From: Dysgonomonas sp. PH5-45
GTDB lineage: Bacteria > Bacteroidota > Bacteroidia > Bacteroidales > Dysgonomonadaceae
Assembly (NCBI RefSeq): GCF_029893235.1
Contig: NZ_JARXWE010000019.1
Span: forward strand, 1-54,845
Length of the DNA stretch: 54,845 nucleotides
Direction: 5' to 3'
Positions within the stretch are counted from its first letter, which is position 1. Each line of letters opens with the position of its first letter. Positions 7,101 through 15,463 of this stretch are shown piece by piece. Both the position numbers and the translations under genes were made by a program. Under the pieces are notes generated by a model, which was not told the DNA's origin, did no database searches, and was given only the letters and a program-made list of their open reading frames with translations.

Positions 7101-9623
7101 AGAAATGATGCCAACTCCATCCGATTTGGGAACAGACAATAGGTAAGCGCCATTCATGTTGCTTGCCGAAAGCGAAAGCCCTTTTGTTCCATCATAAAGC
7201 ATACTTGAAGATGTATTTGCTGTTCCGGAGGTTTTCCAACCGCTTATGTTATTTACATTGTTTTCGAATACCCAAGCTCCATTAAAGTCCTGATGAGCAT
7301 TGCTTCGTAATACATAACCTTCGAGCGGAATATGACGTTTGTACGACAAATCCTTGCCCGAAATAATAAGCGTATCGAGTATATAGCCGTTTGCCTGAGG
7401 ATTGAATGTTAGTGGCAGGCTATAAGTTTTATTATTAATTGATGCAGCCGGAATAGACGAAATGTCTTTCAGAGAGAATGCTGTTCCCGAAGCTAAGCTT
7501 ACATTTACGTCTGTGGTAATGTTAGCTCCTTTCAGGTCGATATTCTTTGTCGATTCTTCGTTCTTTTTCGCTTCAAAAACAGGAACTGCCAACTGCTCTA
7601 CATCAGCTACGCCTGTTCCGTTTTTCATAATCGTAACATTATCTATATAAAAAGTAATATAACTTATATTTGATGTAACTAAAAAACGAACATATTTGGC
7701 TGTTGCATCATTTATATTCAATTTGTGTGAAATATAAGTGGAAGAGGAAACAGATATTGTCTCTTTGTCTGTCCACGTGTTTCCGTCTTCCGAGATAGCA
7801 ACAATAATATCGGCTGTTCCGGATGCCACCTTACCATAGAACTCTATACTACCTATTCCACCCGATTTAGGGGGAGATACAAGAGTACCGTTTTGAGACA
7901 AGGAAACCGCTGCCGCACTCTTCAAGGCTGTGTTGGTGCCTGTGGCGCGCGAACCGTTTTTGACAACCCAACCTCCATCTGTTATATAATTTCCAGGATA
8001 CGATAATCCCCACATCGCGTCAAAGCCTGAAAATATCATGTCGGACAGGTAGTACACCGTAATAGGAACTCTTTGTACAAAAGGTAGGTTACCACCAGAT
8101 ATAACAAGCGTATCCTGAGCAAAGTTACTACCTTCCTGAGGAGTGTATGTCATCGGTATTTGTATTGTTCCTACTGCTTCTATTGCGGGAATAGTGGTTT
8201 TTTCTAACCCAAATTGATTTTGTGCTACCGACAGGTTAACATCGTATGCCAATATATTCTCGAACGAAACAGGTACATTGAACGCGTATGGCACAGAAGT
8301 GGTTTCGAAACGTGTTGTACCAACCGAAGCTGTTGCCATAGGTCTATTGTTTTCTGTAACAACAAATAGGTCTATAATAAGGGTATGTGACGATGTATTG
8401 TTTGTTGTAACCAACTTCACATAGTTAGCATAAGGATCGTTTATCATTTTCCGATAGAGTTGGAAGTCTTCGCTGGTTGCCGTAAAGGTATCTACTTCTA
8501 TCCAGCTTACTCCGTCGGGTGAGGTATAAATAACACATTCCACTTGGTTGGTAGTTGTTTCGGCTCTATATACAAAAGATATTTCGCCTATACCACCCGC
8601 CTTTTTAGGAGATATTACTGATGTGTAGAAACGGAGCGACCCCGAACCTTCGTAGATGGAATTTGTTGAAGAAACCCGGCTACCGTTCGTGATATTCCAA
8701 CCCATATAATTGAAGGTAGAGGGATAAGTGGGTATTGAGCTGTCGTTAAAATTTTCACCCATGGTGCGCTCTAAAGCGACAGCCTTGATAGGGAACATCA
8801 TTTCAGGCATGCCGCTACCGGATATTACCAAAGTATCGTGAGCCAGATATTTGCTTCGGGGGATAAACGTAACAGGCAGGTTATACCCTTGATTAGCTTG
8901 TGTGCCTGTTACTGTCACTTTGTCCGAAGACAGTGAGAAATATGAATTGGCGGCTTTCAACGAAACTGTCAGGTCGCCCGATACATTTGTACCATTTATG
9001 GTTATATGCTTACTATTTGTAACATTAATTTCTCCCTCAGCTCCGTTGAAAGAAATGTTCACATTGGCAGCACTACCTCCGGATACAGCATCCGTGATTA
9101 CAAACTCGTCGATGTTGATATACGCATCGGTCGAAAGCTGTTTTGCTTCTATCCTTACATGTTTTGCATCGGTTCGGTTTATAACCTTAGAAAAACGGTT
9201 GTATGTGGTTGCGTCCGCAGCATTGACCAACACGGTTTCTACTGTTGTGAAGGTAATGTTATCGGCCGAAACCTGAACTTCTAACTCGTAGTTAGCTATA
9301 CTTGTGGTAGTTCTGTAACTTTTGTACCAGAACGAAACAAGACCCACTCCACCTGTTTTGGCAGGAGATGTCAGGTTTGCTAACAAAGAACCTTCGGTAC
9401 TCCTTGTGTATAAGGTTACCGCTGCTGTGCCTTCAAAAACATTGGCAGCGTACGTCTCTCTGGCCAGACTCTGATAAGACCAGCCATCGGTCGTGGATGT
9501 TGTGTAGCTACTCGAAGCAAAATTATCATTGAAGTTTTGCTTCAGAGCCTCTGCTTTCAAGCTAATGCTTGAAAACAGTGCTAACAACATCAGTGTCATT
9601 ACTCTGAAATTTTTCATGTTCAT
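4173..9623 (-). CDS. Giant T9SS-exported protein with five tandem ~245-residue modules and a cleaved-adhesin-like domain
   Basis: The 1816-residue protein starts with a signal peptide (MKNFRVMTLMLLALFSS... cut near residue 24) and ends with a T9SS type A-like sorting domain (about 1740-1816, containing VSVYDVKGQPLYQ, PNGVYVVRLG and a final KVVK). In between are five tandem units beginning near residues 27, 288, 528, 775 and 1021. Each unit has an xDFxx...GW opening, the signature P-K-[ST]-G-G-[IV]-x-x-[IV]-x-F-x-Y, a S-x-D-G-x-x-W strand and AKYVR...YIDxxxIT, then an Ig-like half with DTLVISG. Near 1275 a choice-of-anchor J/cleaved-adhesin-like domain follows (DFEIQASIGSWKTFDLDG, ADDWLFTPAL). 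This architecture fits a cell-surface or secreted adhesin or carbohydrate-binding protein; no catalytic domain was recognised. It follows the 1740-aa T9SS gene after 49 bases on the same strand. Either ATG at 9623 or 9617 could be the start. Confidence 0.85.
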   Translation of the reverse strand: MNMKNFRVMTLMLLALFSSISLKAEALKQNFNDNFASSSYTTSTTDGWSYQSLARETYAANVFEGTAAVTLYTRSTEGSLLANLTSPAKTGGVGLVSFWYKSYRTTTSIANYELEVQVSADNITFTTVETVLVNAADATTYNRFSKVINRTDAKHVRIEAKQLSTDAYINIDEFVITDAVSGGSAANVNISFNGAEGEINVTNSKHITINGTNVSGDLTVSLKAANSYFSLSSDKVTVTGTQANQGYNLPVTFIPRSKYLAHDTLVISGSGMPEMMFPIKAVALERTMGENFNDSSIPTYPSTFNYMGWNITNGSRVSSTNSIYEGSGSLRFYTSVISPKKAGGIGEISFVYRAETTTNQVECVIYTSPDGVSWIEVDTFTATSEDFQLYRKMINDPYANYVKLVTTNNTSSHTLIIDLFVVTENNRPMATASVGTTRFETTSVPYAFNVPVSFENILAYDVNLSVAQNQFGLEKTTIPAIEAVGTIQIPMTYTPQEGSNFAQDTLVISGGNLPFVQRVPITVYYLSDMIFSGFDAMWGLSYPGNYITDGGWVVKNGSRATGTNTALKSAAAVSLSQNGTLVSPPKSGGIGSIEFYGKVASGTADIIVAISEDGNTWTDKETISVSSSTYISHKLNINDATAKYVRFLVTSNISYITFYIDNVTIMKNGTGVADVEQLAVPVFEAKKNEESTKNIDLKGANITTDVNVSLASGTAFSLKDISSIPAASINNKTYSLPLTFNPQANGYILDTLIISGKDLSYKRHIPLEGYVLRSNAHQDFNGAWVFENNVNNISGWKTSGTANTSSSMLYDGTKGLSLSASNMNGAYLLSVPKSDGVGIISFQYRSGSAIDVKVFTYKDLSEEPKEVDSFSTSASQTYALYEKVVDDADAKYVEIRLPKHSNYVTLYMDEVAITASGKKIPVVTIPEVVTIDTYPNESKSKSFQLDFENVEQDVTMSLLDGTKFNIGKTLIETDGTIQTETIAVDFILNENDDLKFYPDTILIDGDGLMKPLYVPLAGVVMQDNLFQDFEKEGWLPMEGNTNLDGWVMTAARRDMMAKKEGTCGLTLNFTKTKIGSITSPPKSGGVNEIEFYYRNTATGGFDVLVSADGENWIEIDNVTLPSYSTSFELYNKKVADADSKYVRIQTHFGTSTYNSSLYIDSLSITGMPYLRQVGTVDSVDTEILPVNIPVKVAGILKSDASITLKGGSESVFTLTKQTLTPADVTGGTIVPFELTFTVPEDQSGEYADTVVISNEDVETIEIPVYVNYTQPFTGQNGESLIHGNDFEIQASIGSWKTFDLDGKALSFHYTGNPKGWFWNYESIADMEGNKVLSASSTFINNTPDNITPADDWLFTPALVVPETGSYEVSWDARSLHELFLESYEMRVIEDDILSELEAGFTENTPLATVSEILVENSDLILSVVEESKDWNHRFISLNPYKGKTVRVIWRHISENKHTLHIDNFKYYSQVLDVQFTELPDITYTQVPEFAVKDVSPVAKVAVTNGGTTNLNNVSITVNAYDANDVSLYSKQFGATTLEAETPFYATTDNAFSLLNNKRYYSATVTSDEGYTKTVNTGFYEGTVLTDSVYAWDNGDVTGGVYSSSMGFEVGQVFPVSVDSWLWSVAFRLTENTTATSVKLNVYKMEGDDMTLLTTVDATTTTPATAATYVAQIDRNDIQLLAGEKYFVSLAQTNGEELYLAKTSNEISSIAAYYTTKNAEWTWLDKDHTLYLRLNVSEEQKMGIEGTTANNVEVYFAKDGNICISGAVAGTPVSVYDVKGQPLYQSVIGSENERLNVNVPNGVYVVRLGEASHKVVK

Positions 9624-9672
9624 ACAATTTAACTGAATAAATAAATTTGGTTATTAGATTTAAGACTTATAC

Positions 9673-12600
9673 TTATTTCTGTATTATCACTTTATAGTAT
9701 TTTGTTTTATCGCCTGTTTTCAGCAACAACAAATAGAATCCGTCAGGAAGGTTTTGTACGTTTATTTTAGAAACACCTACCGCTGAGCCCTGTCTGTTAT
9801 ATACTTCTTTTCCTTCGGCCGAAATCAGCGACAACGAATTATATGTTCCTTTTACATAAAGCTCATCTTTTACCGGATTAGGATAAACCAAAGTAACGCC
9901 TTGGTCTTCGTCCATTCCCATAGTGCTGAGCGTTATTCTATTAGATGCTTTCTCTCCGCTTGTTTCATAAATTGCGGTTACGAAATAGTTTCTGGACTCT
10001 GACAACGGTTCTGCGTCAACATAGTTGAGTGCCCGAAGCGGAGTATCATTTATCTTCACATCGTTTCGGTAGATGTTATATCCCAGCAGTTTATCGGTTG
10101 TTGCATTTGGAGTGAACATTGGCGGTTTATTAGTGGCAGGTTGTAGCTTTTGCCTGTGTTTAGGCATTGGCATCGTTACATTGTCTTTCGCTATTCTGCT
10201 GGAAACAGGCGTGGAACGGTACGAATCACCGTCTATTGTACCTCTAAGCTCAACAATAGCAGCGATATTCCAATTGAAGTTATACGCACCACCTTGTGTT
10301 GCGAATAGCGAATACCAATTTCTGCCGTCTGTCGAAACCAAATCGCTCTTTCCGGGTGTGGATGGTCCTGCATCGTACGAGAATGGGTACGTTCCTTCGG
10401 CAGGATTAGTTGCGTAACCGATTATATATTCCGCTTCGGGTTTAATCATCACCGGAGTATCGAACATGTAGGTTGTGTACTTACCCGATTCTACCTGCAT
10501 CTCGTCTCCAACTCTTACCAAAGTTCCGTTTTCGAACAAGAAAGGTACAGCATAAGGCACTGGTTCGGCTATATGGAACTGAACTCCGGCAATAGTATAT
10601 CCCTGGTATGCGTCCAACTCCGAGTTATTCCATTTGATACCTATCAATTGCTCTACATCTTCTTCACTACCTGTACTGCTATACGGTATTCCGTTGTCGT
10701 ATCTCAATTGGTCTTGCCCTGCCCACAAGGGAGGTGTCCATGTTAATGCGGCGATATTGTCCGAACTGACTTCCCCAGTCAAATCGCGGGGCGGTGTTGC
10801 CTCGTGACTATTATTAATAACTAACAAGCCGGTTTGAGCTTTCGATGATGTTCCGTTAGCAAACAGAGCTTCAATTTCGTAAGTATATGTTCCGTCTTCG
10901 AGGTTATAATCCATATAGATGTTCGAGTTCAATAAAGCATCATTTACCTTCGTTCCGTTCCGGTAGATATTGTACCCCTTCAAATCGGAATAATATTCAG
11001 GATATCCTATATAAATATTATCCAGCATCAGCATGAAGTTGTTCTGGCTTACACAATTTATTGCCACATATTTGGCGTTTGCCGGTATTCGGTATTCGTA
11101 TCGCCACCAAATATCACCTATGTTAATTGGTACTTCTCCGTTTACAAAAACAAAATCTTCGGGGGCATTGCCAGTCATCGAGTAGCCTATATTTACTTTT
11201 TCAGCACCATAGGTAGGTAGGTGCGTTTTGGCCATAAAAGATAGTTCGAAGTCTCTGTCTAAAGACAATTCCGGACTTATCAACCAATCGTTGTTTGCCA
11301 GCTTATCTACATTCGACGAGAAACATGCCAGCACTTGATTCTTACCATCGTGAGTCGCTATTGAAGATGCCGGAGCACACTGCTTGGGATTGAATACGAT
11401 ATAGGCCATCTTGTAACCCTGATTAAGGAAAGCCAAGTTGCCGAACATATATGTCCATGAATTATCACCATCAACAAGTTTCCAGTCTCCGATATTATCT
11501 ATGGCAAAGGCTTTGTAGGTTTCAAAATCGTCAAATATACCATCGCCATATTGTGGTGTTTTCCAGCTCAGTTGTGTATGACGTTGGTTTATAACCTCGG
11601 CTTGTAGGTTGTCTACTTTTTGCACGATAGAGGGGTTTTCAACAAAGATTGTCGCTTCGTTCGAATCGTACGACTCGCAGCCAAACTCATAAACAGTTCT
11701 TACGGTATATTTTTGCTCTCCCATGCCGGGTGTTGCATCCGTATAGTTTTTTGTTGTTATCAGGTCTTTGTTTATCAAAACACCGTTTCTGTATAACTTA
11801 TATCCTTTCACTTGCGTTGCTTCCGATGCCAGAGCCCAAGACAGATTTACCTGATAGGATGGGGTTACGGTTGCGTTCAGTCCGCTTGGAGAGAAGCAGT
11901 TTTCCTCGCCATCGTTATCAACAATCAGTTTCACCGGTATCTGAACATCCGCTCCATAATAATCGGACTTGATAACAAGAGTACCTTCTCTTTCATCACC
12001 ATCGTTCAAATTGCCGGTATTTAGTTCAAACACCATATTGTCCGATGAGCCGGGATCCATTTTTCCGTCTTTTTCTTGTAGGGTTATCCAATTTTCGTAA
12101 GGGAACATGTTGTATAAGAAATACATCGTTTTTTCTTTCTTCATCGGAGACGAAAAACTCATAGCTCCCCCTATCGTAAAATAGCCCGGTATCAAAGATG
12201 TTGTACCAAAGAAGCCCGCAGGCGCGGAAGTTAAAGAACCATCATATCCGGGAACATCCATCGGAGAGTGCGACGTATTGGTAAGTTCGCCTGTTTTTAA
12301 CGATAACTGTAATAAACTTACAACATCAGTAGATCCTCCGTGGTCGGGCAGCGTTTTTTGGCAGAATAACCAAAGATACGGACCATCCTTGCTGAATGTG
12401 TCAAGAACTACCCCTCTGGTCACTGTGCCTACTATGCCATTATAAGTATCTTGTACTTTACCTGCTCTGTTTATTCTATATACAACGTGTTCCGATCCTA
12501 TATAAAAACCGTCATTCACAGGGTCGTACGTAGCATAAAGTACACGTTCTATCTCGTTATTGTCGGTAACAATTGCATTGGCCTCATCCACCTTTTGGGT

Positions 12601-14895
12601 TTCAAAATTAATTGGTATCAGTTTAGAAGGAGTTCCGTCGTATAATACAGAGGTTATCTGATACAGTTTGTTGCCATCGCTCACCAATCCTGCAACATTA
12701 GCATAAGGTGTGCTGATTGTATAAGCTTCAACCAAAAGCCCATCGGTTGTGTATTTGTTCAATACAAAAGAAGATGGATTATAACTCACAGCGCCAATAG
12801 AGTAAATATGGTTCTGATGAAGCGTTATATATGCTTCTGTTGATTTTCCGGTATTGAATGTTTTGGTTGGTTCCCAAGATGGGGCAACAGCTATATTGTT
12901 CATACCTATTTCTTTTCCTGTTCCTGTATTGGCATATTCTACAATGGCAGACCATTCTATGGTTTTGTGGCCGGTATTAGACAATGGCAACTCCAGTTGT
13001 CGCGTTTTATTCTGGCTCATCAATACCTGTATAGGAGTTGTATCTGTTTCTACGCTCGACTTGGGAACCGTTATCAAGGCGTTGGTATTATCCGCATTTA
13101 TAACATATTCATCTATCGCAAAATATGGGATATCATCTTTCATGACGATAAGCTTGTAAGTTCCTTTTTCGACACCTGAAAAAGAGAATGTTCCATCAGG
13201 CAAGGTCGTTGCTTGGTAAACAGTTCCAGGATCGTCTGCTTTTTCCAACCTCACAGTGGCTCCATCAAAAGGATCGTTAACCATTTTTACTGATCCTCCG
13301 TAAACCGCATACTCGGCATTCCATACCCTGATATTATCTAAATACCAATTGTAAGCTCTGCCGCCACCTATACCCGACGCGCGGAAGCGTACCTGAAACT
13401 CCTTGCCCTGAACGAGTGATGTTATATCATATTCTTTTGTCTGCCATGCTGAAACAGCCGACGATAAATCGGCCGCAACCGCTTTCCACGCACCATCAAC
13501 ATAAACCTCGGCCGATAGTCTTTCGTTTACAAGACCATTCGGGTTACATGCGATGTCGTAACGCAGTTTCACTGTGCCCGATGCCGGAGCTTTCAGTAGT
13601 TTTGATACAAGATATTGATTGTAACTGCCACTTGTATAGGTATATGTTATATAAGGTGTATCTCCGCCCACGCTGGCTGCATCCTCCAAAATAGTCCATG
13701 CGGGAGAGGCTGCCCCGGAGGTTACTGTCCAATAATTAGAGAGAAGCCCTTCTTCGGCAGAAAAATCCTCGGTCAAAGGCAGAATATTGGATGCCTCCAA
13801 CCGCACAGCGAGAGCTTCGCTTGCGGATGATTCTACTCCATTATAGACAGCTTTTGCCGAATACAGATAGTTTGTCTCTTCCTGCAAGCCACTGTCTTCG
13901 TAAGAAAATACATCAGGCGATATTAAACCTGAATTGAGCTTAGTTCCGTCTTTATAAACGTTATACCCCTGAAGGTTTGCCAGACTGTTTCGTTTTCCTA
14001 TTTCGAAAAAACTTACAACCGATCCGGCGGTGATATCTGTTGTATAATAGAATAATGCTATAGCCTTCATCGTTCCGTTGGGGCTTTCCACAAAGCTGAG
14101 GTTTATAGCCATTTGACTGTCTGTTATGCCTGCCTGCCCCTCCAGATAGCCCATGTCAAGGATTTTTTCGGTTGGTTTGGTTGTTGCTACATCAAATTCC
14201 ACAATACCTTTTATCGATCCTGGTAGCTGGCAAAACGCGTAAAGTTTACCATCGTAGTATGCGGTAGAGGTACAAGCTGTGTAATCTGAATAGTTTGGCC
14301 CATCAGACAGGTATGTCCCATCCATTTTCAGGTAGTATCCTTTACTGGGATTTCCTGCCTCGAAACCTCCTCTGCCCCCATCTAGTGTGGGTATATAGCA
14401 GATATGCATAAGTCTCATCGGTGTTGATATTATTGACACCACTTTCTTGTTGTTGATATCAATCTTATAAATACCGGCTTTATCGTAGGCTACTCCATAA
14501 AAATATTTACCATCGTAAGTCATTTTATAAATCTGGGGCAGCCCTTCTATTAATATAGTTTTCAAGAAATTTCCCGACATATCGAATATCAGAAACTCTC
14601 CAGCCTTGTTATTTATCGATGTAGAATAAATATACTTCCCATCCGAAATCATCGTCTCTTGTATAGCCAACGAGGCCGAACGTGTGTAAAAATAGGTTTG
14701 AGGGATCCACTCTGTCAGGTCGTATAAAGAATATGCCTGATTGCTGTTTGGAGCTTGCCATGCCAATTTTATAGCATCGCGCGATGTCCGTTCATAACTT
14801 AGGTTTCTGGGTGATAGAGATTGCGCCTGCAAAAAACAGTGTCCGCAAAAAACCAAACAAAGAACCCAAGTTAGCTTAAGTAAACTTTTCTTCAT
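9673..14895 (-). CDS. Giant T9SS-exported fibronectin III/cleaved-adhesin domain protein
   Basis: The 1740-residue protein has a signal peptide ending near LQAQ (residue 25) and a textbook T9SS type A sorting domain from about 1667 (VTLVYPNPVKDELYVKG ... GFYLLLLKTGDKTKYYKV). Modules in order: Fn3-like strand pattern at about 27-50, a long region with repeated DGKYI/YDGKLY strands typical of beta-propellers (about 60-300), a choice-of-anchor J domain (about 368-530), a carboxypeptidase-regulatory-like beta sandwich (about 532-600, DGTFSFSGVEKGTYKL), a second propeller-like segment (about 670-930), Fn3 (about 1000), a cleaved-adhesin domain (about 1118-1270, NNDWLISPELSL), and Fn3-like segments near 1367 and 1560. 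It is probably a surface adhesin or matrix protein. It is the first gene of a two-gene unit with the 1816-aa protein and is divergent from a TPR/HTH regulator. Confidence 0.87.
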   Translation of the reverse strand: MKKSLLKLTWVLCLVFCGHCFLQAQSLSPRNLSYERTSRDAIKLAWQAPNSNQAYSLYDLTEWIPQTYFYTRSASLAIQETMISDGKYIYSTSINNKAGEFLIFDMSGNFLKTILIEGLPQIYKMTYDGKYFYGVAYDKAGIYKIDINNKKVVSIISTPMRLMHICYIPTLDGGRGGFEAGNPSKGYYLKMDGTYLSDGPNYSDYTACTSTAYYDGKLYAFCQLPGSIKGIVEFDVATTKPTEKILDMGYLEGQAGITDSQMAINLSFVESPNGTMKAIALFYYTTDITAGSVVSFFEIGKRNSLANLQGYNVYKDGTKLNSGLISPDVFSYEDSGLQEETNYLYSAKAVYNGVESSASEALAVRLEASNILPLTEDFSAEEGLLSNYWTVTSGAASPAWTILEDAASVGGDTPYITYTYTSGSYNQYLVSKLLKAPASGTVKLRYDIACNPNGLVNERLSAEVYVDGAWKAVAADLSSAVSAWQTKEYDITSLVQGKEFQVRFRASGIGGGRAYNWYLDNIRVWNAEYAVYGGSVKMVNDPFDGATVRLEKADDPGTVYQATTLPDGTFSFSGVEKGTYKLIVMKDDIPYFAIDEYVINADNTNALITVPKSSVETDTTPIQVLMSQNKTRQLELPLSNTGHKTIEWSAIVEYANTGTGKEIGMNNIAVAPSWEPTKTFNTGKSTEAYITLHQNHIYSIGAVSYNPSSFVLNKYTTDGLLVEAYTISTPYANVAGLVSDGNKLYQITSVLYDGTPSKLIPINFETQKVDEANAIVTDNNEIERVLYATYDPVNDGFYIGSEHVVYRINRAGKVQDTYNGIVGTVTRGVVLDTFSKDGPYLWLFCQKTLPDHGGSTDVVSLLQLSLKTGELTNTSHSPMDVPGYDGSLTSAPAGFFGTTSLIPGYFTIGGAMSFSSPMKKEKTMYFLYNMFPYENWITLQEKDGKMDPGSSDNMVFELNTGNLNDGDEREGTLVIKSDYYGADVQIPVKLIVDNDGEENCFSPSGLNATVTPSYQVNLSWALASEATQVKGYKLYRNGVLINKDLITTKNYTDATPGMGEQKYTVRTVYEFGCESYDSNEATIFVENPSIVQKVDNLQAEVINQRHTQLSWKTPQYGDGIFDDFETYKAFAIDNIGDWKLVDGDNSWTYMFGNLAFLNQGYKMAYIVFNPKQCAPASSIATHDGKNQVLACFSSNVDKLANNDWLISPELSLDRDFELSFMAKTHLPTYGAEKVNIGYSMTGNAPEDFVFVNGEVPINIGDIWWRYEYRIPANAKYVAINCVSQNNFMLMLDNIYIGYPEYYSDLKGYNIYRNGTKVNDALLNSNIYMDYNLEDGTYTYEIEALFANGTSSKAQTGLLVINNSHEATPPRDLTGEVSSDNIAALTWTPPLWAGQDQLRYDNGIPYSSTGSEEDVEQLIGIKWNNSELDAYQGYTIAGVQFHIAEPVPYAVPFLFENGTLVRVGDEMQVESGKYTTYMFDTPVMIKPEAEYIIGYATNPAEGTYPFSYDAGPSTPGKSDLVSTDGRNWYSLFATQGGAYNFNWNIAAIVELRGTIDGDSYRSTPVSSRIAKDNVTMPMPKHRQKLQPATNKPPMFTPNATTDKLLGYNIYRNDVKINDTPLRALNYVDAEPLSESRNYFVTAIYETSGEKASNRITLSTMGMDEDQGVTLVYPNPVKDELYVKGTYNSLSLISAEGKEVYNRQGSAVGVSKINVQNLPDGFYLLLLKTGDKTKYYKVIIQK

Positions 14896-15463
14896 TTTCT
14901 TTAATTTATTTATTATAATTCCAAACTCATTTTTTTAAAGCTGTGTGCAATGAATCTGCACCTCAAAAAGTTTTTTCGTTATCCGAATTACAATGTCGGT
15001 ATGGCTATTCATATTCCGGCAAGTTTGATATGTCTACAAGCCTAACGAAGGCATAATATAACTATATCAGAATTCTGTGTTTTTCAATTTTGACGACCGT
15101 AAAACGGAATAAATTGAATTTTGAAATACGTCAATACACAAATATTGTTATAAATTTTGTATTCTTGCTAATATTATGGCAAATAAAAACTCTACAAAAA
15201 CTCTACAAGTTGAATTTATTAAATATTAATTCTTTAATTATCATATATATATAAAAAAATTCACTTATTTTATATTCTACAACATTACTTATATTTTAAC
15301 TCAATAGGTACCTATATCATCCCTTGGGTCATGTATAGTAATTGTTAACAAAATGGATTGTTTGAAAACAATTTTATATATTTGTTTTTTATATTTTGTC
15401 AAAAAGATAATGTGCTATCGTACCCTATTGACCTTTAAGAAAAGTTTTTTAATTAAGTTAAAT
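14896..15463. other. 568-bp AT-rich divergent intergenic region
   Basis: This gap separates the divergent T9SS operon from the TPR/HTH regulator and must hold both promoters and probably the regulator's target sites. It is very AT-rich and has no convincing small gene or RNA. The in-frame ATG at 15353 gives a hydrophobic extension that I do not accept as coding. Only a weak -7 candidate for the regulator (15377-15384) could be pointed to. Confidence 0.5.
15377..15384 (+). promoter_or_regulatory. Candidate -7 box for the TPR/HTH regulator
   Basis: TATATTTG matches TAnnTTTG, 80 bases before the chosen start at 15464. Matches by chance are likely in such AT-rich DNA, and no TTTG lies at the right -33 spacing. 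Confidence 0.3.

Noticed and set aside
15353-15463. N-terminal extension of the TPR/HTH regulator
   Set aside because: Adds a second hydrophobic stretch before the signal segment and overlaps a candidate -7 box; the start at 15464 is simpler.
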